The translations under genes were made by a program, and so were the position numbers. Positions 29,933 through 40,071 of a stretch of 64,000 nucleotides of DNA are shown in pieces. Positions within the stretch are counted from its first letter, which is position 1, and every line of letters begins with the position of its first letter. The notes beneath the pieces are model-generated. The model saw nothing but the letters and a program-made list of their open reading frames with translations. It made no database searches and was not told where the DNA came from. The DNA is from Listeria weihenstephanensis (GTDB lineage Bacteria > Bacillota > Bacilli > Lactobacillales > Listeriaceae): the NCBI RefSeq assembly GCF_003534205.1, contig NZ_CP011102.1:325001-389000 (forward strand). The letters are read 5' to 3'.

Positions 29933-32900
29933 TTGGTTTTAGATGTGAAAAATTTTGAGTATATGAAAATAGGTCTTGCGTCTCCAGATAAAATTCGTTC
30001 ATGGTCACACGGAGAAGTTAAAAAACCAGAAACAATCAACTATCGTACGCTGAAACCTGAGCGTGATGGTTTGTTCTGCGAAAGAATCTTCGGACCAATG
30101 AAAGACTGGGAATGTTCTTGTGGGAAATACAAACGTGTTCGCTATAAAGGCGTAGTTTGTGACCGCTGTGGCGTTGAAGTTACGAAGTCCAAAGTTCGTC
30201 GTGAACGTATGGGACACATTGAACTTGCTGCACCAGTAACACATATTTGGTACTTTAAAGGTATTCCGAGCCGTATGGGACTTGCACTTGACATGTCACC
30301 GCGTGCTTTAGAAGAAGTTATCTATTTTGCTTCGTATGTTGTAACAGAACCAGGCGATACCCCGCTTGAAAAGAAACAATTGCTTTCTGAAAAAGAGTAT
30401 CGCGTTTACCGTGAGAAATATAGCCAATCGTTCCAAGCTGGGATGGGCGCTGAAGCAATCAAAAAACTTCTTGCAGACATCCAACTTGAAAAAGAAGTAA
30501 ATGGCTTGAAAGAAGAATTGAAATCGGCACAGGGGCAACGTAGAACTCGTGCGATTCGTCGTTTAGAAGTTCTAGAAGCGTTCCGTCATTCGGGCAATGA
30601 TCCAAGTTGGATGGTTCTTGACGTGCTTCCAGTTATCCCGCCAGAAATCCGCCCAATGGTTCAACTTGAAGGTGGACGTTTTGCGACAAGTGATTTGAAT
30701 GACCTTTATCGCCGTGTTATTAACCGGAATAACCGTCTGAAACGCTTGCTTGATCTAGGTGCGCCTAATATCATCGTGCAAAATGAAAAACGGATGCTCC
30801 AAGAAGCAGTCGATGCTTTGATTGATAATGGTCGTCGTGGCCGTCCGGTAACAGGACCAGGTAACCGCCCACTGAAATCACTGTCGCACATGCTTAAAGG
30901 TAAACAAGGTCGTTTCCGTCAAAACTTACTAGGTAAACGTGTCGATTATTCTGGTCGTTCCGTTATCGTAGTTGGTCCGAACCTTAAAATGTACCAATGT
31001 GGACTTCCAAAAGAAATGGCACTCGAACTATTCAAGCCTTTTGTGATGAAAGAATTGGTTGGTCGTGGCCTTGCGCATAACATTAAGAGTGCAAAACGCA
31101 AAATCGAACGTTCTTCACCTGAAATTTGGGATGTATTAGAAGAAGTTATTCGTGAGCATCCAGTGCTTCTTAACCGCGCACCTACTTTGCATAGACTAGG
31201 TATCCAAGCTTTCGAACCAACACTTGTTGAAGGCCGTGCGATTCGTCTGCATCCGCTAGTATGTACAGCTTATAACGCCGATTTTGATGGTGACCAAATG
31301 GCTGTCCATGTTCCACTATCCGCAGAAGCACAAGCAGAAGCACGTATTTTGATGCTCGCTGCCCAAAACATTTTGAATCCGAAAGATGGTAAACCGGTTG
31401 TAACGCCTTCTCAAGATATGGTATTAGGTAACTACTACTTGACGCTTGAACGTGAAGGTACAGTTGGGGAAGGTACGGTATTTACTGATATTAACGAAGC
31501 ACAATTAGCATACCAAAACGGTTATGTTCATTTGCATTCGCGTATCGCCGTTGTTGCAGGATCGATTGACAACGAAAGATTTACCGATGAGCAACGCGAG
31601 CAACTATTAATTACAACTGTTGGTAAACTAATTTTCAATACAATTTTACCGACGACATTCCCATATATTAACGAGCCAACTGATTATAATCTTGAAGTTG
31701 AAACGCCTAAGAAATATTTCGTGGATACAAACACAGACGTGAAAAAATTCATCCAAGAACAAGAAATCGTTGAGCCATTCAAGAAGAAAATCCTAGGAAA
31801 CATCATCGCGGAAGTTTTCAAAAAGTTCCATATCACAGAAACTTCTCGGATGCTCGATCGCATGAAAGATCTAGGTTTCAAAATCTCTACAAAAGCCGGT
31901 ATGACAGTTGGTATCGCCGACATCTTGACGCTTGAAGAAAAGCATGACATTCTTGAAGAAGCGCATGATAAAGTAGAGAAAATTACGAAAACATTCCGTC
32001 GTGGTCTAATCACTGATGACGAAAGATACGAACGTGTTATTGCTGTCTGGAACGAAGCGAAAGACGTTATCCAAGGCAAACTGATCTTGAGTTTGGATCG
32101 CTTAAACCCGATCTTCATGATGCAAGATTCAGGAGCTCGTGGTAACATCTCCAACTTTACACAGCTTGCAGGTATGCGTGGTCTGATGGCCGATCCATCT
32201 GGACGTATCGTAGAACTTCCAATCACATCGAACTTCCGTGAGGGACTAACTGTCTTGGAATACTTTATCTCAACCCATGGTGCGCGTAAAGGACTTACCG
32301 ATACAGCCCTTAAAACAGCCGATTCAGGTTACCTTACTCGTCGTTTGGTGGACGTGGCACAAGATGTTATCATTCGTGAATACGATTGTGGCACGGACCG
32401 CGGTCTTGAAATTGAAGCTATCCGCGAGGGTACGGAGATTATCGAGCCTTTGGAAGAACGTTTGGAAGGTCGTTATGCTCGTAAATCGATCAGACATCCA
32501 GAAACAGGCGAAGTTATCGTTGCTGAAAATGACTTGATTACAGAGGCTAAATCTCGTCTTGTTATCGAAGCCGGTATTGAAAAAGTAACTATCCGTTCTG
32601 CGTTCACATGTAACACACGACACGGTGTATGTAAGAAATGTTATGGTAAAAACTTGGCAACAGGAACAGAAGTTGAAGTCGGAGAAGCCGTTGGTATTAT
32701 CGCCGCGCAATCCATCGGAGAACCAGGTACACAGCTTACAATGCGTACGTTCCATACAGGTGGGGTAGCCGGAGACGATATCACGCAAGGTCTTCCACGT
32801 ATCCAAGAGATTTTTGAAGCACGTAATCCTAAAGGTCAAGCGATTATTACCGAAGTTGAGGGTGAAGTTGTTTCTATTGAAGAAGCACGCGATCGCCAAC

Positions 32901-33550
32901 AAGAAATCGTGATACAAGGTAAAGATGAAGACCGTCGTAGCTACAGTATTCCTTATACTGCCCGCCTTCGCGTTAAAATCGGAGACATTGTTGACCGTGG
33001 GGAAGCCTTGACAGAAGGTTCGATTGATCCGAAAGCATTGATTCGCGTTCGTGACGTTCTTTCCGTACAAGAATATCTACTTGCTGAGGTACAAAAAGTT
33101 TACCGGATGCAAGGGGTTGAAATCGGCGATAAACACGTTGAGGTAATGGTTCGTCAAATGTTGCGTAAAATCCGCGTAATGGACACTGGTGATACAAACA
33201 TCTTGCCAGGAACATTAATGGATGTACACACATTTACCGAGTCTAACCGCGACGCACTACTTGCCGGCAAACAACCAGCAACTGGACGCCCAGTATTGCT
33301 AGGTATTACAAAAGCATCCCTTGAAACAGATTCCTTCCTGTCCGCCGCATCCTTCCAAGAAACAACACGCGTTCTTACAGATGCAGCAATCAAAGGTAAA
33401 ACCGATGAATTGCTCGGCTTGAAAGAAAATGTAATCCTAGGTAAACTGATCCCAGCCGGTACCGGTATCCACCATTACCGCAAGCTGAAATCGTCGGTGC
33501 TAGGTAAAGAACAAGAAGTTGCAGATTTGGAAGAAACGAAGCATATTTAA
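29933..33550 (+). CDS. rpoC: DNA-directed RNA polymerase subunit beta'
   Basis: 1205 residues. Carries the active-site motif [16 protein letters not shown], the N-terminal zinc site ([20 protein letters not shown]) and the second zinc site ([13 protein letters not shown]). The start is TTG at 29933 after GGAGGT, giving [19 protein letters not shown]. It is co-oriented with rpoB but separated by 316 bases of repeats. It ends in a tandem pair of C-type repeats and then a strong terminator. Confidence 0.98.
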   Translation: MVLDVKNFEYMKIGLASPDKIRSWSHGEVKKPETINYRTLKPERDGLFCERIFGPMKDWECSCGKYKRVRYKGVVCDRCGVEVTKSKVRRERMGHIELAAPVTHIWYFKGIPSRMGLALDMSPRALEEVIYFASYVVTEPGDTPLEKKQLLSEKEYRVYREKYSQSFQAGMGAEAIKKLLADIQLEKEVNGLKEELKSAQGQRRTRAIRRLEVLEAFRHSGNDPSWMVLDVLPVIPPEIRPMVQLEGGRFATSDLNDLYRRVINRNNRLKRLLDLGAPNIIVQNEKRMLQEAVDALIDNGRRGRPVTGPGNRPLKSLSHMLKGKQGRFRQNLLGKRVDYSGRSVIVVGPNLKMYQCGLPKEMALELFKPFVMKELVGRGLAHNIKSAKRKIERSSPEIWDVLEEVIREHPVLLNRAPTLHRLGIQAFEPTLVEGRAIRLHPLVCTAYNADFDGDQMAVHVPLSAEAQAEARILMLAAQNILNPKDGKPVVTPSQDMVLGNYYLTLEREGTVGEGTVFTDINEAQLAYQNGYVHLHSRIAVVAGSIDNERFTDEQREQLLITTVGKLIFNTILPTTFPYINEPTDYNLEVETPKKYFVDTNTDVKKFIQEQEIVEPFKKKILGNIIAEVFKKFHITETSRMLDRMKDLGFKISTKAGMTVGIADILTLEEKHDILEEAHDKVEKITKTFRRGLITDDERYERVIAVWNEAKDVIQGKLILSLDRLNPIFMMQDSGARGNISNFTQLAGMRGLMADPSGRIVELPITSNFREGLTVLEYFISTHGARKGLTDTALKTADSGYLTRRLVDVAQDVIIREYDCGTDRGLEIEAIREGTEIIEPLEERLEGRYARKSIRHPETGEVIVAENDLITEAKSRLVIEAGIEKVTIRSAFTCNTRHGVCKKCYGKNLATGTEVEVGEAVGIIAAQSIGEPGTQLTMRTFHTGGVAGDDITQGLPRIQEIFEARNPKGQAIITEVEGEVVSIEEARDRQQEIVIQGKDEDRRSYSIPYTARLRVKIGDIVDRGEALTEGSIDPKALIRVRDVLSVQEYLLAEVQKVYRMQGVEIGDKHVEVMVRQMLRKIRVMDTGDTNILPGTLMDVHTFTESNRDALLAGKQPATGRPVLLGITKASLETDSFLSAASFQETTRVLTDAAIKGKTDELLGLKENVILGKLIPAGTGIHHYRKLKSSVLGKEQEVADLEETKHI

Positions 33551-33551
33551 T

Positions 33552-33675
33552 TAGATGCTAAGCGTGCCCGCTAGGATTGAAAAAGTTTGGAGCCGCCGCA
33601 GTGAAAATCCTCTTTTGATTTTTGCGTAGGGGGAGAAAACTTCGAAGGCCTGGCACGCGAAGCTCGATTGAGACC
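33552..33675 (+). repeat. C-type structured repeat (copy C2a), first unit of a 124-bp tandem pair
   Basis: GCGTGCC (33562) / GGCACGC outer stem with CGCT bulge; TTGGAGCCGCCGCA, then inner hairpin AAAATC / GATTTT, then TAGGGGGAGAAAACTTCGAA. The 3' end is GCGAAGCTCGATTGAGA. The unit begins TAGATGCTAA. Confidence 0.8.
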
Positions 33676-33797
33676 TAGATGTTGAGCGTGCCCGTCAGGA
33701 CTGAAAGAACTTGGAGCCGCCGCAATAAAAGTCCGCTTTTGACTTTTGTGGAGGGGGTGAAAGTTCCGAAGGCCTGGCACGCGAAACTCGATTGAGA
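33676..33797 (+). repeat. C-type structured repeat (copy C2b), second unit of the tandem pair
   Basis: Begins TAGATGTTGA exactly 124 bases after the first unit. Outer stem GCGTGCC / GGCACGC with CGTC bulge; inner hairpin AAAAGTC / GACTTTT, a compensating change relative to C2a; ends GCGAAACTCGATTGAGA. Confidence 0.8.
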
Positions 33798-33805
33798 ATA
33801 CAGAG

Positions 33806-33845
33806 AGTCACCGGCGAAACCAAAATTTTCGCCGGTGACTTTTTA
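33806..33845 (+). terminator. Terminator of the rpoBC operon
   Basis: Near-perfect stem AGTCACCGGCGAAA / TTTCGCCGGTGACT, then T-run; follows the tandem C repeats. The remaining gap to the next gene (to 34020) is AT-rich; I see only weak promoter-like boxes in it. Confidence 0.92.
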
Positions 33846-34020
33846 TTATCAAAAACTAGAGTATACGAGAAATCATAATTTAATTTTGAACTTTGATGTA
33901 CAAAAAATACATATGGCCAGAACATAGAAAGTTAGATCTAAATGATATCTACACCTGCACTTTTTAATTTGTATCAAATAGTGTAAAATAAAAAAGAATA
34001 GAAAAAAGAGGTGAAAGACT

Positions 34021-35007
34021 TTGAAAATAGGATTGCGTACGGTAAAAACAGCTGTAGGCGCGACACTCGCAATACTCATCGCCGAGTGGTGGGGTCTTGA
34101 ATACGCCGTTTCAGCAGGATTAATTACCGTCCTAAGCATTCAAAATACAAAAAAAGGTTCCATACAACTCGCGATTCAGCGCGTCTACTCGACGATCATT
34201 GCACTAACAATCTCCGCAATCTTCTTCATGCTACTCGGTTTCAACGCGATTGCATTTGGATTTTATTTACTCGTGTTTATCCCAATCGCCGTACGACTTA
34301 AAGTAACAGATGGCATCGTGGTCAGCTCCGTCCTCGTGACGCATATTCTGGTGGAGCAGTCGCTCTCCTTATTTTGGTTCACAAATGAAATGCTACTCAT
34401 GACAGTCGGCGCAGGAATTGGAATCCTTTTAAACTTATACATGCCGAAAATGGACACAGAAATGAAGCAGCAGCATCAAAAAATCGAATCCGTTATGCGT
34501 CAAATCTTTTTTTGTTTCGCGCAGGATTTGAAACGAGAACCAGTTTATCTGGATGAAAAAAAGCTGATCAAGCAGTTGGCGGAGTACTTGACGGAGGCCA
34601 ATGACCAATCGAGCCGGCATTTTGATAACCAGCTATTTGCAGATTCGCGCTATTACATTAAGTATATCGATATGCGAACCGTACAATTACGCGTGATTCG
34701 GCAGATGAACCAATCCGTTCGCCAAGTTGGAATTTTAACAGATCATGCCGCAAAAATGGCGAGTTTGGTCGAAAAAACAGCCTTATCGCTATCGGAAAAA
34801 AATCCAGCAGAAGATTTGATTGCAGACGTAAACCAAATGCTTGAAGATTTTCGCAAAAGTGAGCTACCAAAAACGAGAGATGAATTCGAAGGACGCGCGC
34901 TTTTATTCCAATTTCTCAATGATTTACGTTACTTATTAGAGCTAAAACGCGATTTCACGAAGCAGTTTTCAGAAGGTAAAGAAATAGTAAAGATCAGCGC
35001 TAGTTAG
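34021..35007 (+). CDS. Aromatic acid exporter (ArAE/FUSC-like) family membrane protein
   Basis: 328 residues. About six hydrophobic segments in the first 145 residues, starting with KIGLRTVKTAVGATLAILIAEWW (trimmed here across the first helix), then a long soluble helical part. This is the DUF939/ArAE_1 layout of YqjA-type proteins, half-size relatives of AaeB exporters. Export of aromatic or other organic acids is inferred from the family; substrate unknown. The start is TTG at 34021 after AGAGGTGAAAG. Codons end mainly in A and C, unlike the G/T-ending genes before rpoB. It is the first of four accessory genes between rpoC and rpsL. Confidence 0.8.
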   Translation: MKIGLRTVKTAVGATLAILIAEWWGLEYAVSAGLITVLSIQNTKKGSIQLAIQRVYSTIIALTISAIFFMLLGFNAIAFGFYLLVFIPIAVRLKVTDGIVVSSVLVTHILVEQSLSLFWFTNEMLLMTVGAGIGILLNLYMPKMDTEMKQQHQKIESVMRQIFFCFAQDLKREPVYLDEKKLIKQLAEYLTEANDQSSRHFDNQLFADSRYYIKYIDMRTVQLRVIRQMNQSVRQVGILTDHAAKMASLVEKTALSLSEKNPAEDLIADVNQMLEDFRKSELPKTRDEFEGRALLFQFLNDLRYLLELKRDFTKQFSEGKEIVKISAS

Positions 35008-35075
35008 TGCCATCCACGCCATCCTTTGCTATAATAAAGAAGCAATGAAAACGGTATAAAAATGGAGGAATCAGG

Positions 35076-37106
35076 GTGCAGAGACAAAAAAAGAATAGCA
35101 AAAAAGTGATTTGGATTAGCCTCATCGTTGTTGTAGTCCTTGCAATTATCGGGGGCGTTACGTATTATTTCATGAATAGTAATGCAAAAAATGAAAAAAT
35201 GGCGAACGCGGCCGCAGAAAATTTTACAACGAATATCAAAAAAGAGAATTTCACGAAGCTGTCTGATGATGTGACAAAGAAATCGTTGAAGTCGAGCGGT
35301 TTTACAGCGGACGAAATGGAAACCAAATATAAAACGGTATACACCGGCATCGATGCGCGCGATATTAAAGTTGCGGATCTGAAAGTGACATACGACGATG
35401 CCAAGAAAAATTACAAATTGGCGTACAGTCTGGAAATGACGACGACGCTTGGCAAACTTGCTAAGCAGAAATATAACGCCACAATTTCCAGTGAAGACGA
35501 TGATTGGAAAGTCGATTGGCAGCCAAATTTAATTTTCCCAGGGATGGTGAAATCGGATAAGGTTCGCTTGACGACGGATGAGGCGAAGCGCGGACAAATT
35601 CAGGATTTGAACGGCAAAGGCCTCGCGATAAATAAAAATGTGAGCGAAGCAGGAATCGTTCCGAATGATCTTGGTGAGGGCGAGGCGAAGACGAAGAACT
35701 TGGCGGCGATCAGCAAGGCGTTTGATATTCCCGTTGCTGATTTAGAGAAGAAATTGTCGCAAAGCTGGGTGCATCCGGATACATTTGTGCCGATTAAAGT
35801 ATTGACGACAGGTTCACCGGTTCAGATGGCAGGCGTTAGTTATGCCACGATTGAAACGCGCTATTACCCGTTAAGTCAGGCTGCAGCGCATTTGATTGGC
35901 TACGTTGGTGAAGTTAGCGCGGAAGATATCGAGAAAAATAAACTGCTAAATGTGGGCGACTTTATCGGAAAAGCTGGGCTTGAGCGTTATTACGATAAAG
36001 CGCTGCGTGGTACGAATGGTGGCAGAATTCTGATCGTAAACGATGAAACAAAAGAAGAAACCGTTCTCCAACAAAATGAGAAAAAAGACGGCGAAAATAT
36101 CAAGCTCACCATCGATAGCAAGATTCAACAAGACACATTCAACGCGCTAAAAGGTGAAGTAGGTTCGGCGACGATTATCAATCCGACAAACGGAAATCTG
36201 GTGGCGCTAGTCAGCTCCCCGTCTTACGATACGAATCAAATGGTCGCAGGTATTTCCAGTGCGGACTACAAGAAATACACAGATGACAAAAATCTCCCAT
36301 TCCTAGCCCGTTACGCGACACGCTATGCACCAGGTTCTACTTTTAAAACAATCACGGCGGCAGTTGGGCTTGAAAATGGTACGACAAAACCCGACAAAGT
36401 ACGCGAAATCTCCGGCTTACAGTGGCAAAAAGATAAATCGTGGGGCAAGTATTTCGTGACGCGCGTCCATGATATTCCGAAAGTGAACATGGTTGATGCA
36501 CTCGTGAACTCCGATAATATTTATTTTGCACAAGAAGGCCTAGCAATGGGCGAAACAAAATTCCAAGACGGCCTGAAAAAATTCGATTTTGGCGAGGAAT
36601 TTGATTTACCGTTCAATATGGAACCAGCGCAGATTTCCAACGATGGCATCAAATCGGACATTTTGCTAGCGGATACGGCATATGGACAAGGTGAATTATT
36701 GATGTCGCCAATCCAGCAAGCCGTTGCGTACACACCATTCGCGAACAATGGCAAGATGGTTTATCCGAAATTGAGAGAAACCGAAGAAACGAAAGCAGCG
36801 AAAGATTCGATGAGTGCGGCGACAGCAAATACGGTTAAATCGGCACTCGTGCAAGCCGTTTCCAAACCAGAAGGAACCGCGCATAAACTCCAAATAGCAG
36901 GACACAACATCGCAGCGAAAACAGGAACCGCGGAACTGAAACAAAAACAAGGCGAAAGTGGTCTTGAAAATGGATTCCTACTTGCGTTTGATAGCGATAA
37001 ACCAGATTACCTCGTGCTAGCGATGATTGAAGGCGTGAATGGTCGCGGTGGTAGTGGACTCGTGATTGAGAAGATGAAACCGGTGATGGAATCATTTTAT
37101 AAATAA
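35076..37106 (+). CDS. Class B penicillin-binding protein with MecA-type N-terminal domain
   Basis: 676 residues. D,D-transpeptidase cross-linking peptidoglycan outside the membrane. An N-terminal anchor helix (residues about 11-33) is followed by a MecA_N (NTF2-like) domain, a PBP dimer domain, and a transpeptidase domain with Ser421 in PGSTFK, the SDN triad and KTGTAE. It resembles S. aureus PBP2a and L. monocytogenes PBPB3 in architecture, a class with low beta-lactam affinity that contributes to cephalosporin tolerance. That property here is inference. The start is GTG at 35076 after GGAGG. No repressor or sensor genes of the mec type are adjacent. Confidence 0.9.
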   Translation: MQRQKKNSKKVIWISLIVVVVLAIIGGVTYYFMNSNAKNEKMANAAAENFTTNIKKENFTKLSDDVTKKSLKSSGFTADEMETKYKTVYTGIDARDIKVADLKVTYDDAKKNYKLAYSLEMTTTLGKLAKQKYNATISSEDDDWKVDWQPNLIFPGMVKSDKVRLTTDEAKRGQIQDLNGKGLAINKNVSEAGIVPNDLGEGEAKTKNLAAISKAFDIPVADLEKKLSQSWVHPDTFVPIKVLTTGSPVQMAGVSYATIETRYYPLSQAAAHLIGYVGEVSAEDIEKNKLLNVGDFIGKAGLERYYDKALRGTNGGRILIVNDETKEETVLQQNEKKDGENIKLTIDSKIQQDTFNALKGEVGSATIINPTNGNLVALVSSPSYDTNQMVAGISSADYKKYTDDKNLPFLARYATRYAPGSTFKTITAAVGLENGTTKPDKVREISGLQWQKDKSWGKYFVTRVHDIPKVNMVDALVNSDNIYFAQEGLAMGETKFQDGLKKFDFGEEFDLPFNMEPAQISNDGIKSDILLADTAYGQGELLMSPIQQAVAYTPFANNGKMVYPKLRETEETKAAKDSMSAATANTVKSALVQAVSKPEGTAHKLQIAGHNIAAKTGTAELKQKQGESGLENGFLLAFDSDKPDYLVLAMIEGVNGRGGSGLVIEKMKPVMESFYK

Positions 37107-37113
37107 GCAACTC

Positions 37114-37151
37114 AAAGCTTGAGAGGTCTATATGACTTTTCAGGCTTTTTT
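37114..37151 (+). terminator. Terminator after the PBP gene
   Basis: Stem AAAGCTTGAGAGGTC / GACTTTTCAGGCTTT with several G-U pairs, then T-run. Confidence 0.8.
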
Positions 37152-37161
37152 GTGAAATTCC

Positions 37162-37190
37162 TTTACTTCTCATTTCAATAGGGTTATAAT
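37162..37190 (+). promoter_or_regulatory. Promoter of the peptidase C26 gene
   Basis: TTTACT at 37162-37167, 17-nt spacer, TATAAT at 37185-37190. Confidence 0.7.
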
Positions 37191-37246
37191 AAATGAAATA
37201 TTAATTCCGAGTAAATAGATGCGAATTAAAAAAGGGGTGAGCATTC

Positions 37247-38026
37247 ATGACGGCGATTATTGGGATTTCAGCGACACAATTAGCAGAACAAGTACCCAAC
37301 ACGATTTCGCGCAACGGAACATATGTCGGCGGAGATTATATAACTGCGGTCGCAAACAGTGGCGCTGCGCCATTCGTTATTCCCGTCACAGATACGAAGC
37401 TCATCACGACTTTTGTCAACCAGATAGACGGGCTCATTTTATCAGGCGGTCAAGATGTTTCACCAGCTTTATATGGCGCGGAATCCGAAGCGGAGTTGGG
37501 AGACGTATCGCTCGTTCGTGACGCTTTTGAATTAGCGCTTTTAAAAGAAACTTTGGCACAAAAGAAGCCAGTGCTCGCGATCTGTCGTGGCGCGCAGTTG
37601 TTGAATATCGCATTCGGAGGAACACTTCATCAAGACACAAGCTATATCGAAAACACGGATTTAGAGCACATGCAACAAGCCGAAGCCACGCAATCAACGC
37701 ACGCTATTAGCATTGAGCGCGGATCACGACTTTCTAACATGTTAGGAACAACAGCGCAAGTCAATTCATTCCACCACCAAGCGATTGACGTTTTAGGTTC
37801 CGGCTTAAAAATTACGGCGCGGGCCTCGGATGGTGTCATCGAAGCCATCGAAAAACAAGGCAGCCCATTCGTTGTCGGCGTTCAGTGGCATCCAGAACTC
37901 ATTATAGAAACCGAAATTGGGATGAAGCGAGTGTTTCAAGAATTCACTAAAAATGCTGAATTAGGCGCGATGAAACAAGTTTACAATGCACCTGCAAAAT
38001 TCAAAAAAATAGCAACATTACGCTAA
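37247..38026 (+). CDS. Class I glutamine amidotransferase-like hydrolase (peptidase C26)
   Basis: 259 residues. Triad seen as Cys113 in AICRGAQLLN, and His215 and Glu217 in GVQWHPE. The N-terminal GISATQ and GGDYITAVANSGAAP segments match the gamma-glutamyl-gamma-aminobutyrate hydrolase (PuuD) group, which cleaves gamma-glutamyl amides. No putrescine-catabolism genes are nearby, so the exact substrate is open; gamma-glutamyl peptides are possible given the adjacent peptide-binding lipoprotein. The start follows AAGGGGTGAG. The next gene is 21 bases downstream, probably cotranscribed. Confidence 0.85.
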   Translation: MTAIIGISATQLAEQVPNTISRNGTYVGGDYITAVANSGAAPFVIPVTDTKLITTFVNQIDGLILSGGQDVSPALYGAESEAELGDVSLVRDAFELALLKETLAQKKPVLAICRGAQLLNIAFGGTLHQDTSYIENTDLEHMQQAEATQSTHAISIERGSRLSNMLGTTAQVNSFHHQAIDVLGSGLKITARASDGVIEAIEKQGSPFVVGVQWHPELIIETEIGMKRVFQEFTKNAELGAMKQVYNAPAKFKKIATLR

Positions 38027-38047
38027 AATTTCAGGGGAGGAAACAAC

Positions 38048-39679
38048 ATGAAAAAAGGGATACTTATCACGATAATTGCGGTGATTGGCTTAGTCATTGC
38101 GGCATGTGGATCGGACACAACGAAAGACGAAGTAAAAGGAAGCGCCAAGCAATCAATCAAAGTCACGTCAGCGGGCGAGATCGCAACACTAGACAGCGCG
38201 CTTTACAGTGACACATTCAGCTCGGATGCGATCGGTCAAATTTCAGAAGGGCTATACCGCGTGAATCCAGACAATGACGCGGAACTAGGCCTTGCTAAAG
38301 CTGACCCAACCGTAAGCGCAGACAAAAAAGTGTACACATTCCAGCTCCGCGATGACGCTAAATGGTCCAATGGTGAGCCAGTTACCGCCGCTGATTTCGT
38401 TTTTGCATTTCAAAAAGTAGTCGATCCGAAAACCGCGTCGCCAAGCTCAAATCAACTGGATGTCATCAAAAATGCAAACCAAATTCGCAATGAAAAAGCA
38501 GAGCCAAATACGCTGGGCGTCAAAGCAATCGATGATAAAACACTGGAAATTACATTAGAAAATCCGATTCCTTATTTACCGAAACTGCTAACAGGAACGC
38601 CATTTTTGCCCCAAAATGAGAAATTTGTAAAGGAAGTAGGCTCGAAATATGGGACATCAGCAGACACCGTTTTATCAAATGGTCCTTTCCTATTAAAAGA
38701 CTGGTCAGGCATCGGAACATCATGGAACTACGTCAAAAATAAAGACTATTGGGACGCAGAAAACGTAAGATTAAATAAAGTCGCAGTCCAAGTTGCCAAA
38801 GATACAGGCGCAGGCGTCAATCTCTACGAAACAGGAGATGTCCAGTACACAGCGCTAACCGACGAATTTGTCCAAAAATACAAAGATAACAAAGCCTACC
38901 ATTCGCAAAGCAAGTCATTAATTGGCTATCTAGGCTTTAACGAAGACCGCAAAGCCACCGGAAACGTCCACTTACGCAAAGCCCTGTCTATGGCATTCGA
39001 CAAAGATGCGTACACACAAACAATCCTTGGCGACGGTTCCAAAGCATTAAACGGCTATATCCCATCCGATTTCGCGAAAGATCCAGAAAACAACAAAGAC
39101 TTCCGCGCTGAAAACGGCGATCTCGTGACTTTTGATCCTGAAAAAGCAAAATCCGAATGGACGACGGCGAAAAAAGAGCTAGGGATCGATAAGCTAACTT
39201 TAGAAGTCCTATCATCTGACACCGAAGTATCCAAGAAAACCGTTGAATTTTTGCAAAGTGAGCTTGAAAAGAACTTACCAGGTCTCACCGTGAAAATTAA
39301 AAGCGTACCATTAAAGAATCGATTAGCCTTAACTACAGCTGGCGATTACGATATTTTCTATGGCACATGGTCTCCAGATTACAGTGATCCAATCAACTTT
39401 TTAGAGGTGTATCAATCAGATGGCGGTATAAATTTCTCGAAATATAACAGCAGTACGTATGATAGTGGCCTGAATGAAGTCAAAAGTACGCTTGCTACTG
39501 ATCCAGAAAAACGCTGGGATAAGATGCTAGAATTAGAAAAACAACTAATCAGCCAAGATGCTGTTATCGCGCCATTTTACCAAGGAGCAACAGCATATCT
39601 CTTAAATCCAGAAGTCCAAGATGTACAAATCTATCCATTCGGTAGAAATATATCTTTCCGATTAGCTTATGTGAAATAA
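38048..39679 (+). CDS. Oligopeptide ABC transporter substrate-binding lipoprotein (SBP family 5)
   Basis: 543 residues. Signal peptide with lipobox LVIAACGSD, Cys20 being the lipidated residue, then an OppA-type fold: TLDSALYSDTFS, the family signature region near ADPTVSADKKVYTFQLRDD, and WSPDYSDPINFLEVY late in the protein. Peptide binding for uptake is inferred; no permease or ATPase genes are adjacent, so it would use components encoded elsewhere. The start follows CAGGGGAGG. Likely an operon with the C26 hydrolase, which could process imported peptides. Confidence 0.9.
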   Translation: MKKGILITIIAVIGLVIAACGSDTTKDEVKGSAKQSIKVTSAGEIATLDSALYSDTFSSDAIGQISEGLYRVNPDNDAELGLAKADPTVSADKKVYTFQLRDDAKWSNGEPVTAADFVFAFQKVVDPKTASPSSNQLDVIKNANQIRNEKAEPNTLGVKAIDDKTLEITLENPIPYLPKLLTGTPFLPQNEKFVKEVGSKYGTSADTVLSNGPFLLKDWSGIGTSWNYVKNKDYWDAENVRLNKVAVQVAKDTGAGVNLYETGDVQYTALTDEFVQKYKDNKAYHSQSKSLIGYLGFNEDRKATGNVHLRKALSMAFDKDAYTQTILGDGSKALNGYIPSDFAKDPENNKDFRAENGDLVTFDPEKAKSEWTTAKKELGIDKLTLEVLSSDTEVSKKTVEFLQSELEKNLPGLTVKIKSVPLKNRLALTTAGDYDIFYGTWSPDYSDPINFLEVYQSDGGINFSKYNSSTYDSGLNEVKSTLATDPEKRWDKMLELEKQLISQDAVIAPFYQGATAYLLNPEVQDVQIYPFGRNISFRLAYVK

Positions 39680-39685
39680 ATGTTG

Positions 39686-39716
39686 AAAGGTTGGGTGCAA
39701 ATAACCCAACCTTTCT
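39686..39716 (+). terminator. Terminator after the peptide-binding lipoprotein gene
   Basis: Perfect 11-bp stem AAAGGTTGGGT / ACCCAACCTTT with a 7-nt loop; the trailing tract is short. Confidence 0.85.
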
Positions 39717-39822
39717 TGTGTCTTGAATTATCAGTCAAGATATAAATAAACTAAGCAAATTAGAATATAGATAGGAAGGTTTTTAAATCTTACAATTAAA
39801 CATTGCTTAAATAACACACAAA

Positions 39823-39872
39823 AGAGTAGCTAAAAACACGGAATCCATTGTTGTTTCTAGCTATTCTTTTTT
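39823..39872 (+). terminator. Second terminator-like hairpin upstream of the str operon
   Basis: AGAGTAGCTA / TAGCTATTCT (one mismatch or wobble) with a 25-nt loop, then six T. It could insulate the str promoter. Confidence 0.6.
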
Positions 39873-39897
39873 AACACAACAAACATAGTCGAAATGC

Positions 39898-40071
39898 TTG
39901 ACAATCGCCCACGAAGAATGGTATTATAACCAAGGTGCCTCTTCCTTCGTGACGAGGTATAGGAAATAGAAGCTGTTGCTAGGCTTTGGTCTATCAGCAA
40001 TTTTATTTTAAAGAAAAAATGAACCACCTGGATGTGTGGCTCTAGAAATATCGGAAGGAGGAAACCAAAAA
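39898..40071 (+). promoter_or_regulatory. str operon promoter and long leader
   Basis: TTGACA at 39898-39903, 18-nt spacer, TATTAT at 39922-39927. About 140 bases of leader follow, containing GGTGCCTCTTCC, GAGGTATAGG and GAAGCTGTTGC / GCAATTTTA segments that may fold, ending with GGAAGGAGG at 40053-40061 for rpsL. S7 or another str protein could bind here; no specific site was recognised. Confidence 0.65.

Noticed and set aside
33571-33925. Minus-strand frames over the region after rpoC
   Set aside because: Their similar peptides arise from the tandem C-type repeats, not from a gene family.
40019-40045. Eight-residue frame (MNHLDVWL) in the str leader
   Set aside because: No Shine-Dalgarno sequence and no sign of a leader-peptide function.
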